Source of the DNA: Gaoshiqia sp050298035
Lineage (GTDB): Bacteria > Bacteroidota > Bacteroidia > Bacteroidales > Prolixibacteraceae
Length of the DNA stretch: 24,809 nt
Reading direction: 5' to 3'
Assembly: GCA_050298035.1 (NCBI GenBank)
Contig: JBNKTK010000050.1
Location: forward strand, 1 to 24,809
Numbering within the stretch: position 1 is the first letter of the stretch; the number at the start of each line of letters is the position of its first letter. Positions 1-6,785 of the stretch are shown piece after piece. The notes beneath the pieces are model-generated. The model did no database searches and was not told the origin of the DNA. It was given only the letters and a program-made list of their open reading frames with translations. The translations under genes were made by a program, and so were the position numbers.

Positions 1-1425
1 GCGATACGGGATTTTTGGGGTCTTAAATTCAATGTCAATTTTGAAAACATTCTTATAGTACCAGTTCAGCGCGTTTATGTGATATTCGCCCTGGCTGTGC
101 ACAATCATCTGTTTCAGCTCTTTTGAGTACTCAACAATGTAAGTTGGGTCTTCGTCGTGCAGTTTTTGGAATGCTTCGCCTATTTTTTCATCGTCAGCTT
201 CGTTGACGGCCTTTACGGCGATGCTATGGCGTGATGTTGGGAATTCGATCTGTTTAAACTTGTACCCGGCCTCTTTTTCGCTTAAGGTGTGGTTGACTTT
301 TGTTTCACGCAGTTTTACAGTGGCGCCGATATCGCCGGCAATCATCTCAGGTACCTTTGTGCGGTTTTTTCCGGCAGCCACAAATATTTGCGAAATGCGT
401 TCCTTGTTGCCCGATTTTGAGTTGGTCAGGTCTTGTCCTTCTTTCACGGTCCCGCTCATTACCTTGAAATAGGTGATCTCGCCCACGTGTTGTTCGATTG
501 ATGTTTTGAATACAAACAACGAAGTGGGGGCGGCAGGATCTACTTTTACCTGTTTACCGTTTAGTTCCGGTACTTCCACTGCTTCGGCCGGGGAAGGGGT
601 GATGTTGGTAATAAACTCAAGCAAGCGGCCAACGCCAATGTTGTGTTTGGAGCAGGTGCAGAAAACCGGGAAAAGGGTTCGGGCAATCATCCCCAGTTTG
701 ATTCCCTGGCGCATTTCATCTTCGGTAAGTGAACCTTTCTCAAAATACAGTTCCATCAGGGCCTCGTCGTTCTCAGCGGCCATTTCAACCAATTCGTTGT
801 GGAGCTCATCGGCACGGTCTTTTTCGTCAGCGGGAATTTCCAGCACTTCGGGTTTCCCACCTTCAGCAGGATATTTGTAAAGCTTCATTTTCAATACATC
901 GATAATTGAGTTGAAGCCGGGGCCTGCATTAACAGGGTATTGCACCGGGGTAACTTTGTTCCCGTACAGATTTTTTGCCTGTTCGAGTGTTTGTTCGTAG
1001 TTGGTATTTTCGTGGTCAAGCTGGTTGAATACAAAGATCAATGGTTTTTTTGCATTGGCTGCATACAGTGCGGCAGATTCGGTTCCGGCCTCAATGCCAT
1101 GCGATGTATTGATGGTGAGTAATGCGCTTCCGACCACGTGTAACGATGAAATAACAGCTCCGCGGAAATCATCCATCCCGGGGGTATCGAGGATATTTAC
1201 TTTTTTGTTGTTGTATTCGGTGTGTAGCACGGAAGAGAATACGGAGTTGCCATAGTCGTGCTCAATTGGTTGGTGGTCGGAGACCGTGTTTTTTGAATTT
1301 ACTTCACCTCTTCTGTTGATTACTCCACCCTCGAACAGCATGGCTTCCGCGAGGGTGGTTTTCCCACTGCCGGCATTACCAATCAAAGCAATGTTCCGGA
1401 TTTCATTGGTCTTATATACATTCAT
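1..1425 (-). CDS. EF-G paralogue (EF-G2-like translation factor), 3' part beyond window
   Basis: Reading the minus strand from the ATG at 1425 gives 475 open codons to the window edge, so roughly the last third of a ~700-residue EF-G-like protein is missing. A P-loop is intact (GNAGSGKT, residues 16-23), but other GTPase motifs are changed. G3 reads DTPGMDDF, so the catalytic His of DTPGH is Met84. G4 reads NQLD (134-137) instead of NKxD. The switch I region has YGNSV where EF-G has RGITI. Canonical fusA lies 5.4 kb away with all motifs intact, so this is a paralogue and not the housekeeping copy. From family knowledge, Bacteroides EF-G2 supports translation without GTPase activity, and this protein has the expected motif losses. 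It is the divergent neighbour of the exporter genes and has its own promoter at 1487-1516. The family call is secure; the lack of GTPase activity is inference. Confidence 0.9.
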   Translation of the reverse strand, partial: MNVYKTNEIRNIALIGNAGSGKTTLAEAMLFEGGVINRRGEVNSKNTVSDHQPIEHDYGNSVFSSVLHTEYNNKKVNILDTPGMDDFRGAVISSLHVVGSALLTINTSHGIEAGTESAALYAANAKKPLIFVFNQLDHENTNYEQTLEQAKNLYGNKVTPVQYPVNAGPGFNSIIDVLKMKLYKYPAEGGKPEVLEIPADEKDRADELHNELVEMAAENDEALMELYFEKGSLTEDEMRQGIKLGMIARTLFPVFCTCSKHNIGVGRLLEFITNITPSPAEAVEVPELNGKQVKVDPAAPTSLFVFKTSIEQHVGEITYFKVMSGTVKEGQDLTNSKSGNKERISQIFVAAGKNRTKVPEMIAGDIGATVKLRETKVNHTLSEKEAGYKFKQIEFPTSRHSIAVKAVNEADDEKIGEAFQKLHDEDPTYIVEYSKELKQMIVHSQGEYHINALNWYYKNVFKIDIEFKTPKIPYR

Positions 1426-1486
1426 GGTGTTAGTTATTATTGGTTAAAAAAATCTGTAATTAGGTTGATTTTCCTATGGAATCCAT

Positions 1487-1516
1487 CAAAATTAGTAATA
1501 ATTTATTAACAAACAA
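1487..1516 (-). promoter_or_regulatory. Bacteroidota-type promoter for the EF-G2-like gene
   Basis: On the minus strand a TTG (complement of 1514-1516) is followed after 19 bases by TAATTTTG (complement of 1487-1494). This is a full match to the Bacteroidota primary sigma consensus TTG / TAnnTTTG. It would give a leader of about 50 nt before the ATG at 1425. No SD sequence precedes that ATG; the leader end is A/T-rich. Confidence 0.65.
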
Positions 1517-1721
1517 CCGGCCTGTATTTGGTGAAATATGTTATTAAAATGTTTTTGAAATCAGGTGTTCTTGTTGGATTAAATAATTTGTTTATGTAAT
1601 GGGAAATGGCCAGGAAATCTTCATTGTTTTTGGTGTATCCTGCAATTGTGAAAGTGATAATTCGGTGCGAAAACAGGATACCTGTATGAAAGAGTGGTTA
1701 CTCTCGTTCGTGGCGGGCGTT

Positions 1722-1754
1722 ATTGGCCGGGTGACTTCAAGTCACCCGGCCAAT
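1722..1754. repeat. Perfect 33-nt palindrome (hairpin, possible REP-like unit)
   Basis: Two 16-base arms are perfect reverse complements around a single central C. The left arm is ATTGGCCGGGTGACTT. As RNA this gives about a 14-bp stem with a UUCAA-type loop on the plus strand. Neither strand has a T-tract next to the stem, so it does not look like a classical intrinsic terminator. It also sits between divergent genes, where no terminator is needed. A REP-type dispersed palindrome or a regulatory leader hairpin are the alternatives; which one is undecided. Confidence 0.75.
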
Positions 1755-1853
1755 TGTTAAGCCTGCTATTAACGGGTAATTGTGAATAACTAATCGGTAC
1801 TTGCCGTGTTTTGGTGCCCAAATCGCCTTATTTTTAGTCCATAAATTCGCGCT

Positions 1854-4043
1854 ATGTCCCGTTTCCCTCATTTTAAACAACCTGATGCAATGGACTGTGG
1901 GCCTACCTGCCTGCGGATGATTGCCAAGTTTTACGGGAAAAGTATCAACCTCGATTTTCTGCGGGAGCAATCCCATATTTCGCGTGAGGGCGTTTCGCTT
2001 TTGGGTATTAGTGATGCGGCCGAGGCTATAGGCATGCGTAGCCTGGGCACAAAAGTTACCTTCGACCAGTTGGTGAAAGATGTGCCAAAACCCTGCATTG
2101 TTCACTGGGACCAGAACCACTTTGTGGTGCTTTACGAAACACGTAAAGGAAGCCTGTTTGTTGCCGATCCTGCTTTTGGCCTGGTGAAATACAGCGTTGA
2201 CGAGTTTAAAAAACATTGGCTGGCTACAGTTACCAATGGAGAGCAAAAGGGGATTTGCCTGATATTGCAGCCAACACCTGCCTTTTACGAGCGCGAAGAT
2301 GAAAAGACTGATCGTTCGGGTTTTTCCTTCTTGTGGCGGTATGTCCGTCCGCACCGAAGGCTGGTGACACAGCTTATGCTCGGGTTTCTGGCGGCCAGCA
2401 TCATTCAGCTGATTTTTCCGTTCCTTACCCAAAGCCTGGTCGATGTTGGTATCAATAACCAGGATATTGGATTCATCTACCTGGTGTTGATTGCCCAGTT
2501 GATGTTGTTCATCGGACAAACATCGATCGACTTTATCCGGTCGTGGATTTTACTGCACATCTCCACGCGCATCAATATTTCCATCATTTCCGACTTCCTG
2601 ATTAAGTTGATGCGCCTGCCAATTGGCTTTTTCGATACCAAAATGATTGGCGACCTGATGCAGCGGATACAGGATCACCGGCGTATCGAGCGTTTCATGA
2701 CCACACAAACCCTCAATATTCTTTTTTCGGTTTTTAACCTGCTGGTTTTCGGTATTGTGCTGGCAATCTACAACTGGGTGATTTTGTTTGTCTTTTTGCT
2801 GGGCTCGGCTGTCTACATGGGCTGGGTATTCATTTTTATGAAAAAAAGACGGCAGATCGACTATAAACGCTTTGCCCAAATGTCGGATAACCAGAGTATG
2901 CTCATCCAGTTGATTACCGGGATGCAGGAAATTAAACTGAATAATTACGAGAAGCAAAAACGGTGGGAGTGGGAGCGTATCCAGGCCCGGTTGTTTCAGG
3001 TGAATGTACAGAACCTGACGGTTGACCAGTATCAGCAGGCCGGTTCCGTTTTTATCAACCAAACCAAAAATATTATTATTACTGTGATTGCGGCCATGGC
3101 TGTGCTGAGCGGGGATATGACCCTCGGTATGATGCTGGCCGTTGAATACATTATTGGCCAGTTGAACGGGCCGTTGAATGAAATGATCAACTTTATGCAC
3201 CTGGCGCAGGATGCCAAGATAAGTTTGGAGCGGCTGGGTGAAATCCATAAACAGGAAGACGAGGAAAAGATCGGGAAACCAATGTTAAATACCCTGCCGG
3301 CCGATAAATCGTTGCATGTGCAGGATTTGGTTTTTCAGTACGAAGGGCCTCATTCCCCCAAAGTGCTGAACCGGATTAGCCTGTCGATTCCCGAGAAAAA
3401 ACTAACGGCTATTGTCGGTACAAGTGGCAGTGGGAAAACAACGTTGGTGAAAATGCTGCTGGGTTTTTATCCGCCGGTTAAAGGGAAAGTTCGGGTGGGA
3501 GATACCGACCTTCAGAATTTTTCGCAACAATGGTGGCGCACCAAAGTGGGGGCTGTGATGCAGGATGGCTTTATTTTTTCGGATACCATTGCGAACAATA
3601 TTGCTGTGGGTGATGAGCGATTGGATAAAGAGCGGTTGTTGTTTGCGGTGAGAGCGGCCAATATTTCGGAGTTTGTCGAGGGTTTGCCGCTCGGGTTTAA
3701 TACTAAAATCGGTCAGGACGGCCACGGGTTGAGCCAGGGGCAAAAACAACGGATATTAATTGCACGGGTGATCTATAAAAATCCGGATTACCTGTTCTTT
3801 GACGAGGCCACGAATGCGTTGGATGCCAATAACGAAAAAGTGATCATGGAAAACCTGGATCAGGTTTATGAAGGCAAAACAGTGGTGGTGGTGGCGCACA
3901 GGCTGAGTACGGTTAAAAACGCCGACCAGATCGTGGTGCTCGACCGGGGTGAGATTATCGAGTTAGGAACGCATGCTGAACTGACAGCGAAAAAAGGCGC
4001 ATATTATAACTTGGTGAAAAACCAATTGGAGCTTGGGAATTAA
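1854..4043 (+). CDS. Peptidase-containing ABC transporter (C39 family), peptide exporter
   Basis: This 729-residue protein is a full-length peptidase-ABC exporter, the type that cleaves double-glycine leaders from peptide substrates and exports them. Residues about 1-125 form the C39 cysteine protease with an apparently intact active site: Gln9 (oxyanion), Cys15 in MDCGPTC, His89 in NHFVVLYE, Asp105 in ADPAFG. A transmembrane domain spans about 165-460. The ATPase domain has Walker A GTSGSGKT (522-529), a Q-loop around VMQDGF, signature LSQGQ (626-630), Walker B LFFDE (647-651) and the H-loop His682. The ATG at 1854 is the only start that keeps the N-terminal protease motif at the usual distance. 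The next gene encodes the periplasmic adaptor, as in bacteriocin-type export operons. No precursor peptide is visible nearby, so the substrate is unknown. Confidence 0.93.
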   Translation: MSRFPHFKQPDAMDCGPTCLRMIAKFYGKSINLDFLREQSHISREGVSLLGISDAAEAIGMRSLGTKVTFDQLVKDVPKPCIVHWDQNHFVVLYETRKGSLFVADPAFGLVKYSVDEFKKHWLATVTNGEQKGICLILQPTPAFYEREDEKTDRSGFSFLWRYVRPHRRLVTQLMLGFLAASIIQLIFPFLTQSLVDVGINNQDIGFIYLVLIAQLMLFIGQTSIDFIRSWILLHISTRINISIISDFLIKLMRLPIGFFDTKMIGDLMQRIQDHRRIERFMTTQTLNILFSVFNLLVFGIVLAIYNWVILFVFLLGSAVYMGWVFIFMKKRRQIDYKRFAQMSDNQSMLIQLITGMQEIKLNNYEKQKRWEWERIQARLFQVNVQNLTVDQYQQAGSVFINQTKNIIITVIAAMAVLSGDMTLGMMLAVEYIIGQLNGPLNEMINFMHLAQDAKISLERLGEIHKQEDEEKIGKPMLNTLPADKSLHVQDLVFQYEGPHSPKVLNRISLSIPEKKLTAIVGTSGSGKTTLVKMLLGFYPPVKGKVRVGDTDLQNFSQQWWRTKVGAVMQDGFIFSDTIANNIAVGDERLDKERLLFAVRAANISEFVEGLPLGFNTKIGQDGHGLSQGQKQRILIARVIYKNPDYLFFDEATNALDANNEKVIMENLDQVYEGKTVVVVAHRLSTVKNADQIVVLDRGEIIELGTHAELTAKKGAYYNLVKNQLELGN

Positions 4044-4074
4044 GACGCAGATTAATATGATTTGATATGATTTT
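4043..4074 (+). repeat. Left arm of imperfect inverted repeat flanking a relic element
   Basis: This 32-base arm begins at the last base of the transporter stop codon. It matches the reverse complement of 4222-4253 at 26 of 32 positions without gaps. It starts AGACGC and carries two ATGATTT-type blocks. With its partner it brackets the GxxExxY remnant and fills nearly the whole gap between the two exporter genes. Confidence 0.8.
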
Positions 4075-4139
4075 CGCAGACAATAAGTATTTATCTGATA
4101 TAAACGGTCATAAAAAATCGGCGTTTAAAAAGAATAGCA

Positions 4140-4235
4140 ATGGAAGAAAATTATAAGCATACGGATATTACAGGTGAAATAATAAATGCATTTTACCATG
4201 TTTATTTTAATAATTATCTTAAAAATCATAATTGA
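4140..4235 (+). pseudogene. Remnant of a GxxExxY-family gene (31 codons left)
   Basis: A 31-codon reading frame starts MEENYKHTDITGEII and continues NAFYHVY before running into the right repeat arm and stopping. The N-terminal pattern (charged start, H-T/S-D-I/L-T, II, then a helix ending VH/VY) resembles the beginning of GxxExxY proteins (PDDEXK_3 group, normally about 120-135 residues). These are common in Bacteroidota. Everything after the first ~22 residues, including the GxGxxExxY region that names the family, is missing. I read this as a deleted gene inside an inverted-repeat element. The family call rests only on the short N-terminal match, so it is moderate. Confidence 0.55.
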
Positions 4236-4253
4236 TCATATAAATCAGCGTCT
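4222..4253 (-). repeat. Right arm of imperfect inverted repeat flanking a relic element
   Basis: This is the partner of the arm at 4043-4074, in opposite orientation, with 26 of 32 identical positions. It ends 5 bases before the ATG of the adaptor gene. Removing the stretch between the outer ends of the two arms would leave the two exporter genes about 5 nt apart, a normal operon spacing. Confidence 0.8.
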
Positions 4254-4258
4254 GACAG

Positions 4259-5566
4259 ATGCCAAACAAACTTGACAATATTGAAATCAGGAGTGATGAG
4301 GTTCAGGAGATCATCGGGAAATCACCGTCGTGGCTGTTACGAAGCGGCTTGACGGTTATTCTGGCTTTTGTCCTGTTTCTGTTGCTGGGTAGCTGGTTGT
4401 TCCGTTACCCCGACATTATAAGGGCGCGGGTTGTTGTTTTGTCCGAAAATCCGCCTGCACATATCGTGGCACGCACAACCGGGCGGATTGATCAGCTTTT
4501 TGTGCAAGACAACGACCTGGTGGGCAGGGGACAGATTATTTCAATCCTGGAGAATGCGGCAAACCATGAAGATGTGCTCAAGTTGAGGGATGACCTGTCG
4601 AAAGCCGACCAGTTCTTCATAACGTTTGATACTATATATTATAAGGTAATAACACCCGGTTACAGCCTGGGTGATATTCAGCCCGACTTCTCATCTTTTC
4701 TCCGGTTGTACAATAATTACATCAGCTTCATCAGGCTGAAGTATTATCCGCAGAAAGTTTCCTCGTTGCGGGAACAGGTTCACATGCAGCGCATTTACTA
4801 TGACCGTTTGTGGAGCCAACGTCAAATTCTGGAAAATGAATATCATATTGCCTTGGAGCAATTTCGGCGCGACTCGGTATTGTACCGGAAAGATGTCCTT
4901 TCTCTGGTCGACTATAAAAAATCAGAGTCAACTTTGCTGCAAAAGAAATATGCTTTTAACGGGGCGCGTACCAATCTGGCACAAACTCAAAAAGAAATTA
5001 TTGAATTGGAGCAAGACGTTATCGGTACCGAAAAGGAGTTTGAAGATCAAAAGCTAAAGTTACAGTCTGAGTTGATTGAGGCCCTGAATGTTTTGAAAAG
5101 CCGGCTGGAATACTGGCAAAAAGCTTTTGTATTGGAAACACCAATTGACGGTAAGGTTACATTTACAAATTATTGGAGCAAAAACCAGCAGGTAAAAAGC
5201 GGCGATATTGTATTCACGGTTGTTCCGGAAGAAGAAAGTAAGATTATTGGCCGCGTTAGTTTGCCTTTGCGCGGGGCTGGGAAAGTGCAGCCGGGGCAGT
5301 CGGTGAATATCCGGTTTGACAATTTTCCCTATATGGAATACGGGATGGTACGTGGCACGGTCAAGTCAATCTCGTTGGTGCCGTCAAACGATAATTATAT
5401 CGCAGAAATAGAACTTCCGCAGGATTTGAAAACAAATTATAATATCCCTCTTACGTTTAGTCAGGAAATGAAAGGAGATGTTGAGATAGTCACTGAAGAT
5501 CTTCGGTTGATTCAACGGTTCTTCAACCCGATAAAATCACTTTTCAAAGACAAAGTTTTGAATTAG
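4259..5566 (+). CDS. HlyD-family membrane fusion protein (exporter adaptor)
   Basis: The 435-residue protein is the periplasmic adaptor that would link the upstream ABC exporter to an outer-membrane channel. Residues 1-24 are cytoplasmic and charged, one transmembrane helix spans about 30-48, and a first lipoyl/barrel half follows (VARTTGRIDQLFV, GRGQIISIL). A long alpha-helical hairpin covers about 85-280. The second lipoyl half is near ETPIDGKVTF and the C-terminal beta-barrel about 310-405 (QPGQSVNIRFDNFPY). The order and length fit HlyD/LcnD-type adaptors. The start at 4259 is 5 nt past the right repeat arm, and no SD is visible. No TolC-like gene follows; the next gene is rpsL on a new promoter. 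Function is inferred from fold and position. Confidence 0.9.
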   Translation: MPNKLDNIEIRSDEVQEIIGKSPSWLLRSGLTVILAFVLFLLLGSWLFRYPDIIRARVVVLSENPPAHIVARTTGRIDQLFVQDNDLVGRGQIISILENAANHEDVLKLRDDLSKADQFFITFDTIYYKVITPGYSLGDIQPDFSSFLRLYNNYISFIRLKYYPQKVSSLREQVHMQRIYYDRLWSQRQILENEYHIALEQFRRDSVLYRKDVLSLVDYKKSESTLLQKKYAFNGARTNLAQTQKEIIELEQDVIGTEKEFEDQKLKLQSELIEALNVLKSRLEYWQKAFVLETPIDGKVTFTNYWSKNQQVKSGDIVFTVVPEEESKIIGRVSLPLRGAGKVQPGQSVNIRFDNFPYMEYGMVRGTVKSISLVPSNDNYIAEIELPQDLKTNYNIPLTFSQEMKGDVEIVTEDLRLIQRFFNPIKSLFKDKVLN

Positions 5567-5621
5567 CCTGATTCCCAATCTTAAATTTCGAAAAAAATCA
5601 AAAAAACAGTACGAAAAGCTA

Positions 5622-5650
5622 TTGTTCTTTATTGAAAATTAGTACTTTTG
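5622..5650 (+). promoter_or_regulatory. str cluster promoter P1
   Basis: TTG at 5622-5624, an 18-base spacer, then TACTTTTG at 5643-5650 matches the Bacteroidota primary sigma consensus fully. Transcription would start near 5656-5658, giving a leader of about 110 nt before rpsL. A 7-bp inverted repeat (5655-5661 with 5677-5683) would sit at the very 5' end of that transcript. Confidence 0.75.
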
Positions 5651-5695
5651 CCAACCGTTTTTGGAGGATTCTGTCGAAAACGGACGCGGAATGCA

Positions 5696-5724
5696 TTGTA
5701 TTTATTGATTTTTCGATACCTTTG
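5696..5724 (+). promoter_or_regulatory. str cluster promoter P2
   Basis: TTG at 5696-5698, again an 18-base spacer, then TACCTTTG at 5717-5724. It is a second full-consensus promoter lying exactly 74 bp downstream of P1. The expected start is about 5730, giving a leader of roughly 37 nt before the rpsL ATG at 5768. Both spacers contain TTTATTGA. Confidence 0.75.
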
Positions 5725-5767
5725 CAGTCCATTTTGCGAAAAAATTTTAATAAATAAAAATAGTTGT

Positions 5768-6148
5768 ATGCCAACGATTCAGCAGTTAGTTAGAAAAGGG
5801 AGACAATCAAAAGTTGAGAAGAGCAAGTCTCCTGCTTTAGATTCTTGTCCGCAAAGAAGGGGCGTATGTGTGCGTGTGTACACTACAACTCCTAAAAAAC
5901 CAAACTCAGCTATGCGTAAAGTAGCTCGTGTACGGTTGACAAACGGAAAAGAAGTGAATGCTTACATTCCGGGAGAAGGTCACAACCTTCAGGAACACTC
6001 TATTGTATTGGTACGTGGTGGCAGGGTTAAAGACTTGCCAGGGGTACGTTACCACTTAATTCGCGGTGCTTTGGATACGGCCGGTGTTGCAAATCGCACA
6101 CAGCGTCGTTCAAAATATGGTGCTAAAAAGCCTAAAGCAGCGAAGTAA
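5768..6148 (+). CDS. rpsL: 30S ribosomal protein S12
   Basis: S12 (uS12) sits at the decoding centre and affects accuracy. The 126-residue product starts MPTIQQLVRKGR, the usual S12 N-terminus. The frame is open upstream to a TTG at 5648, but that stretch crosses both promoters and adds sequence unlike S12, so 5768 is the start. Key residues are wild type: Lys43 in TPKKPNSA and Lys88 in RVKDLPGVRYH, the positions where streptomycin-resistance mutations occur, and Asp89, the methylthiolation site in other bacteria. It is first in the str cluster, driven by P1 and P2. No SD is present; the leader end is A/T-rich. Confidence 0.98.
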   Translation: MPTIQQLVRKGRQSKVEKSKSPALDSCPQRRGVCVRVYTTTPKKPNSAMRKVARVRLTNGKEVNAYIPGEGHNLQEHSIVLVRGGRVKDLPGVRYHLIRGALDTAGVANRTQRRSKYGAKKPKAAK

Positions 6149-6258
6149 TAGTTGAGTTTTAGTGGTTTGGTTGAGTAAATGATTCCGGCAGGGTTCGGAT
6201 GAACTGAAGCTCAATTTTAGTCACAGCCAATTGAAATAACACTAAAAGAAAAATTGCA
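6149..6258 (+). promoter_or_regulatory. rpsL-rpsG intercistronic spacer, possible S7 control region
   Basis: This 110-nt gap is the longest inside the str-to-alpha run. It contains an 8-bp inverted repeat (TTTTAGTG at 6157-6164, CACTAAAA at 6240-6247) that could close the whole spacer into a stem-loop just before the rpsG start. No consensus promoter is seen. In E. coli, S7 represses its operon through the equivalent spacer. Whether that holds here is inference. Confidence 0.35.
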
Positions 6259-6735
6259 ATGAGAAAAGCAAAACCAAAGAAGAGGATCATCTTACCGGAT
6301 CCAAAGTTCAATGACGTTCTTGTAACAAGATTTGTAAACGACCTGATGGTCGATGGTAAAAAAACAACCGCATACAGCATTTTCTACGATGCATTGGAAT
6401 TGGTTGGCAATCGCATGAAAAATGATGAATTGTCCCCGCTGGATGTTTGGAAAAAAGCGCTGGAAAACATTACGCCGGCAGTTGAGGTGAAAAGCCGCCG
6501 TGTTGGTGGTGCCACATTCCAGGTTCCAATGGAAATCCGCCCCGAAAGAAAAATCGCAATCTCAATAAAAAACCTGATCTTATTTGCCCGTAAACGTTCA
6601 GGCAAATCAATGGCTGATAAGTTGGCTGCTGAAATCCAGGCTGCTTTTAACGAAGAAGGTGGTGCTTACAAGAAGAAAGAAGAGACTCACCGTATGGCAG
6701 AAGCAAACCGTGCATTTGCACATTTCAGGTTTTAA
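6259..6735 (+). CDS. rpsG: 30S ribosomal protein S7
   Basis: S7 (uS7) is a primary binder of the 16S rRNA 3' domain and nucleates assembly of the 30S head. The 158-residue length is within 2 of the usual 156. The N-terminus MRKAKPKKRIILPDPKFND and the motif GGATFQVPMEIRPER are characteristic, as is the end NRAFAHFRF. The ATG at 6259 gives the standard N-terminus. The gene follows a 110-nt spacer after rpsL and precedes fusA by 50 nt, the classical str order. Confidence 0.98.
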   Translation: MRKAKPKKRIILPDPKFNDVLVTRFVNDLMVDGKKTTAYSIFYDALELVGNRMKNDELSPLDVWKKALENITPAVEVKSRRVGGATFQVPMEIRPERKIAISIKNLILFARKRSGKSMADKLAAEIQAAFNEEGGAYKKKEETHRMAEANRAFAHFRF

Positions 6736-6785
6736 CCTTTAATAGGTTCATGATAGTTTAATCAGGATTAGAATTAATTGGTAAA

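Larger units (their letters stand above)
1426..1853. other. Divergent intergenic region with several hairpins, no credible gene
   Basis: These 428 bases separate the minus-strand EF-G2-like gene from the plus-strand exporter. They hold the EF-G2 promoter, a perfect palindrome (separate entry), and smaller inverted repeats: 1635-1642 with 1674-1681 (8 bp), 1691-1695 with 1700-1704 (5 bp), and 1756-1760 with 1769-1773 (5 bp). Only very short ORFs occur (23 codons at 1476-1547, 53 codons at 1599-1760), neither with a recognisable motif or leader. I could not find a full-consensus promoter for the exporter. The nearest candidate, TTG at 1811-1813 with TATTTTTA at 1829-1836, has a mismatched last base and is too close to the start codon. 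Confidence 0.7.

Noticed and set aside
203..1255. Several plus-strand ORFs at the left end
   Set aside because: They are shadows of the minus-strand EF-G paralogue, whose motifs are clear over the whole interval.
1476..1547. 23-codon ORF upstream of the exporter, considered as a small peptide gene
   Set aside because: It overlaps the EF-G2-like gene's promoter region on the other strand, has no leader motif, and is within the length expected by chance.
1722..1754. Reading the palindrome as an intrinsic terminator
   Set aside because: Neither strand has a T-tract after the stem, and the flanking genes diverge from it.
1599..1760. 53-codon plus-strand ORF in the divergent region, considered as a precursor peptide for the exporter
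   Set aside because: It runs through the perfect palindrome, has no double-glycine leader or family motif, and has no visible promoter or SD.
1737..2519. 260-codon minus-strand ORF opposite the ABC transporter
   Set aside because: It is the antisense shadow of a well-supported gene, with a composition unlike any family. The same holds for other long frames opposite fusA, rpsC and the transporter.
5648..5767. N-terminal extension of rpsL from an in-frame TTG
   Set aside because: It would cover both promoters and precede the conserved S12 start MPTIQQLVRKGR with unrelated residues.
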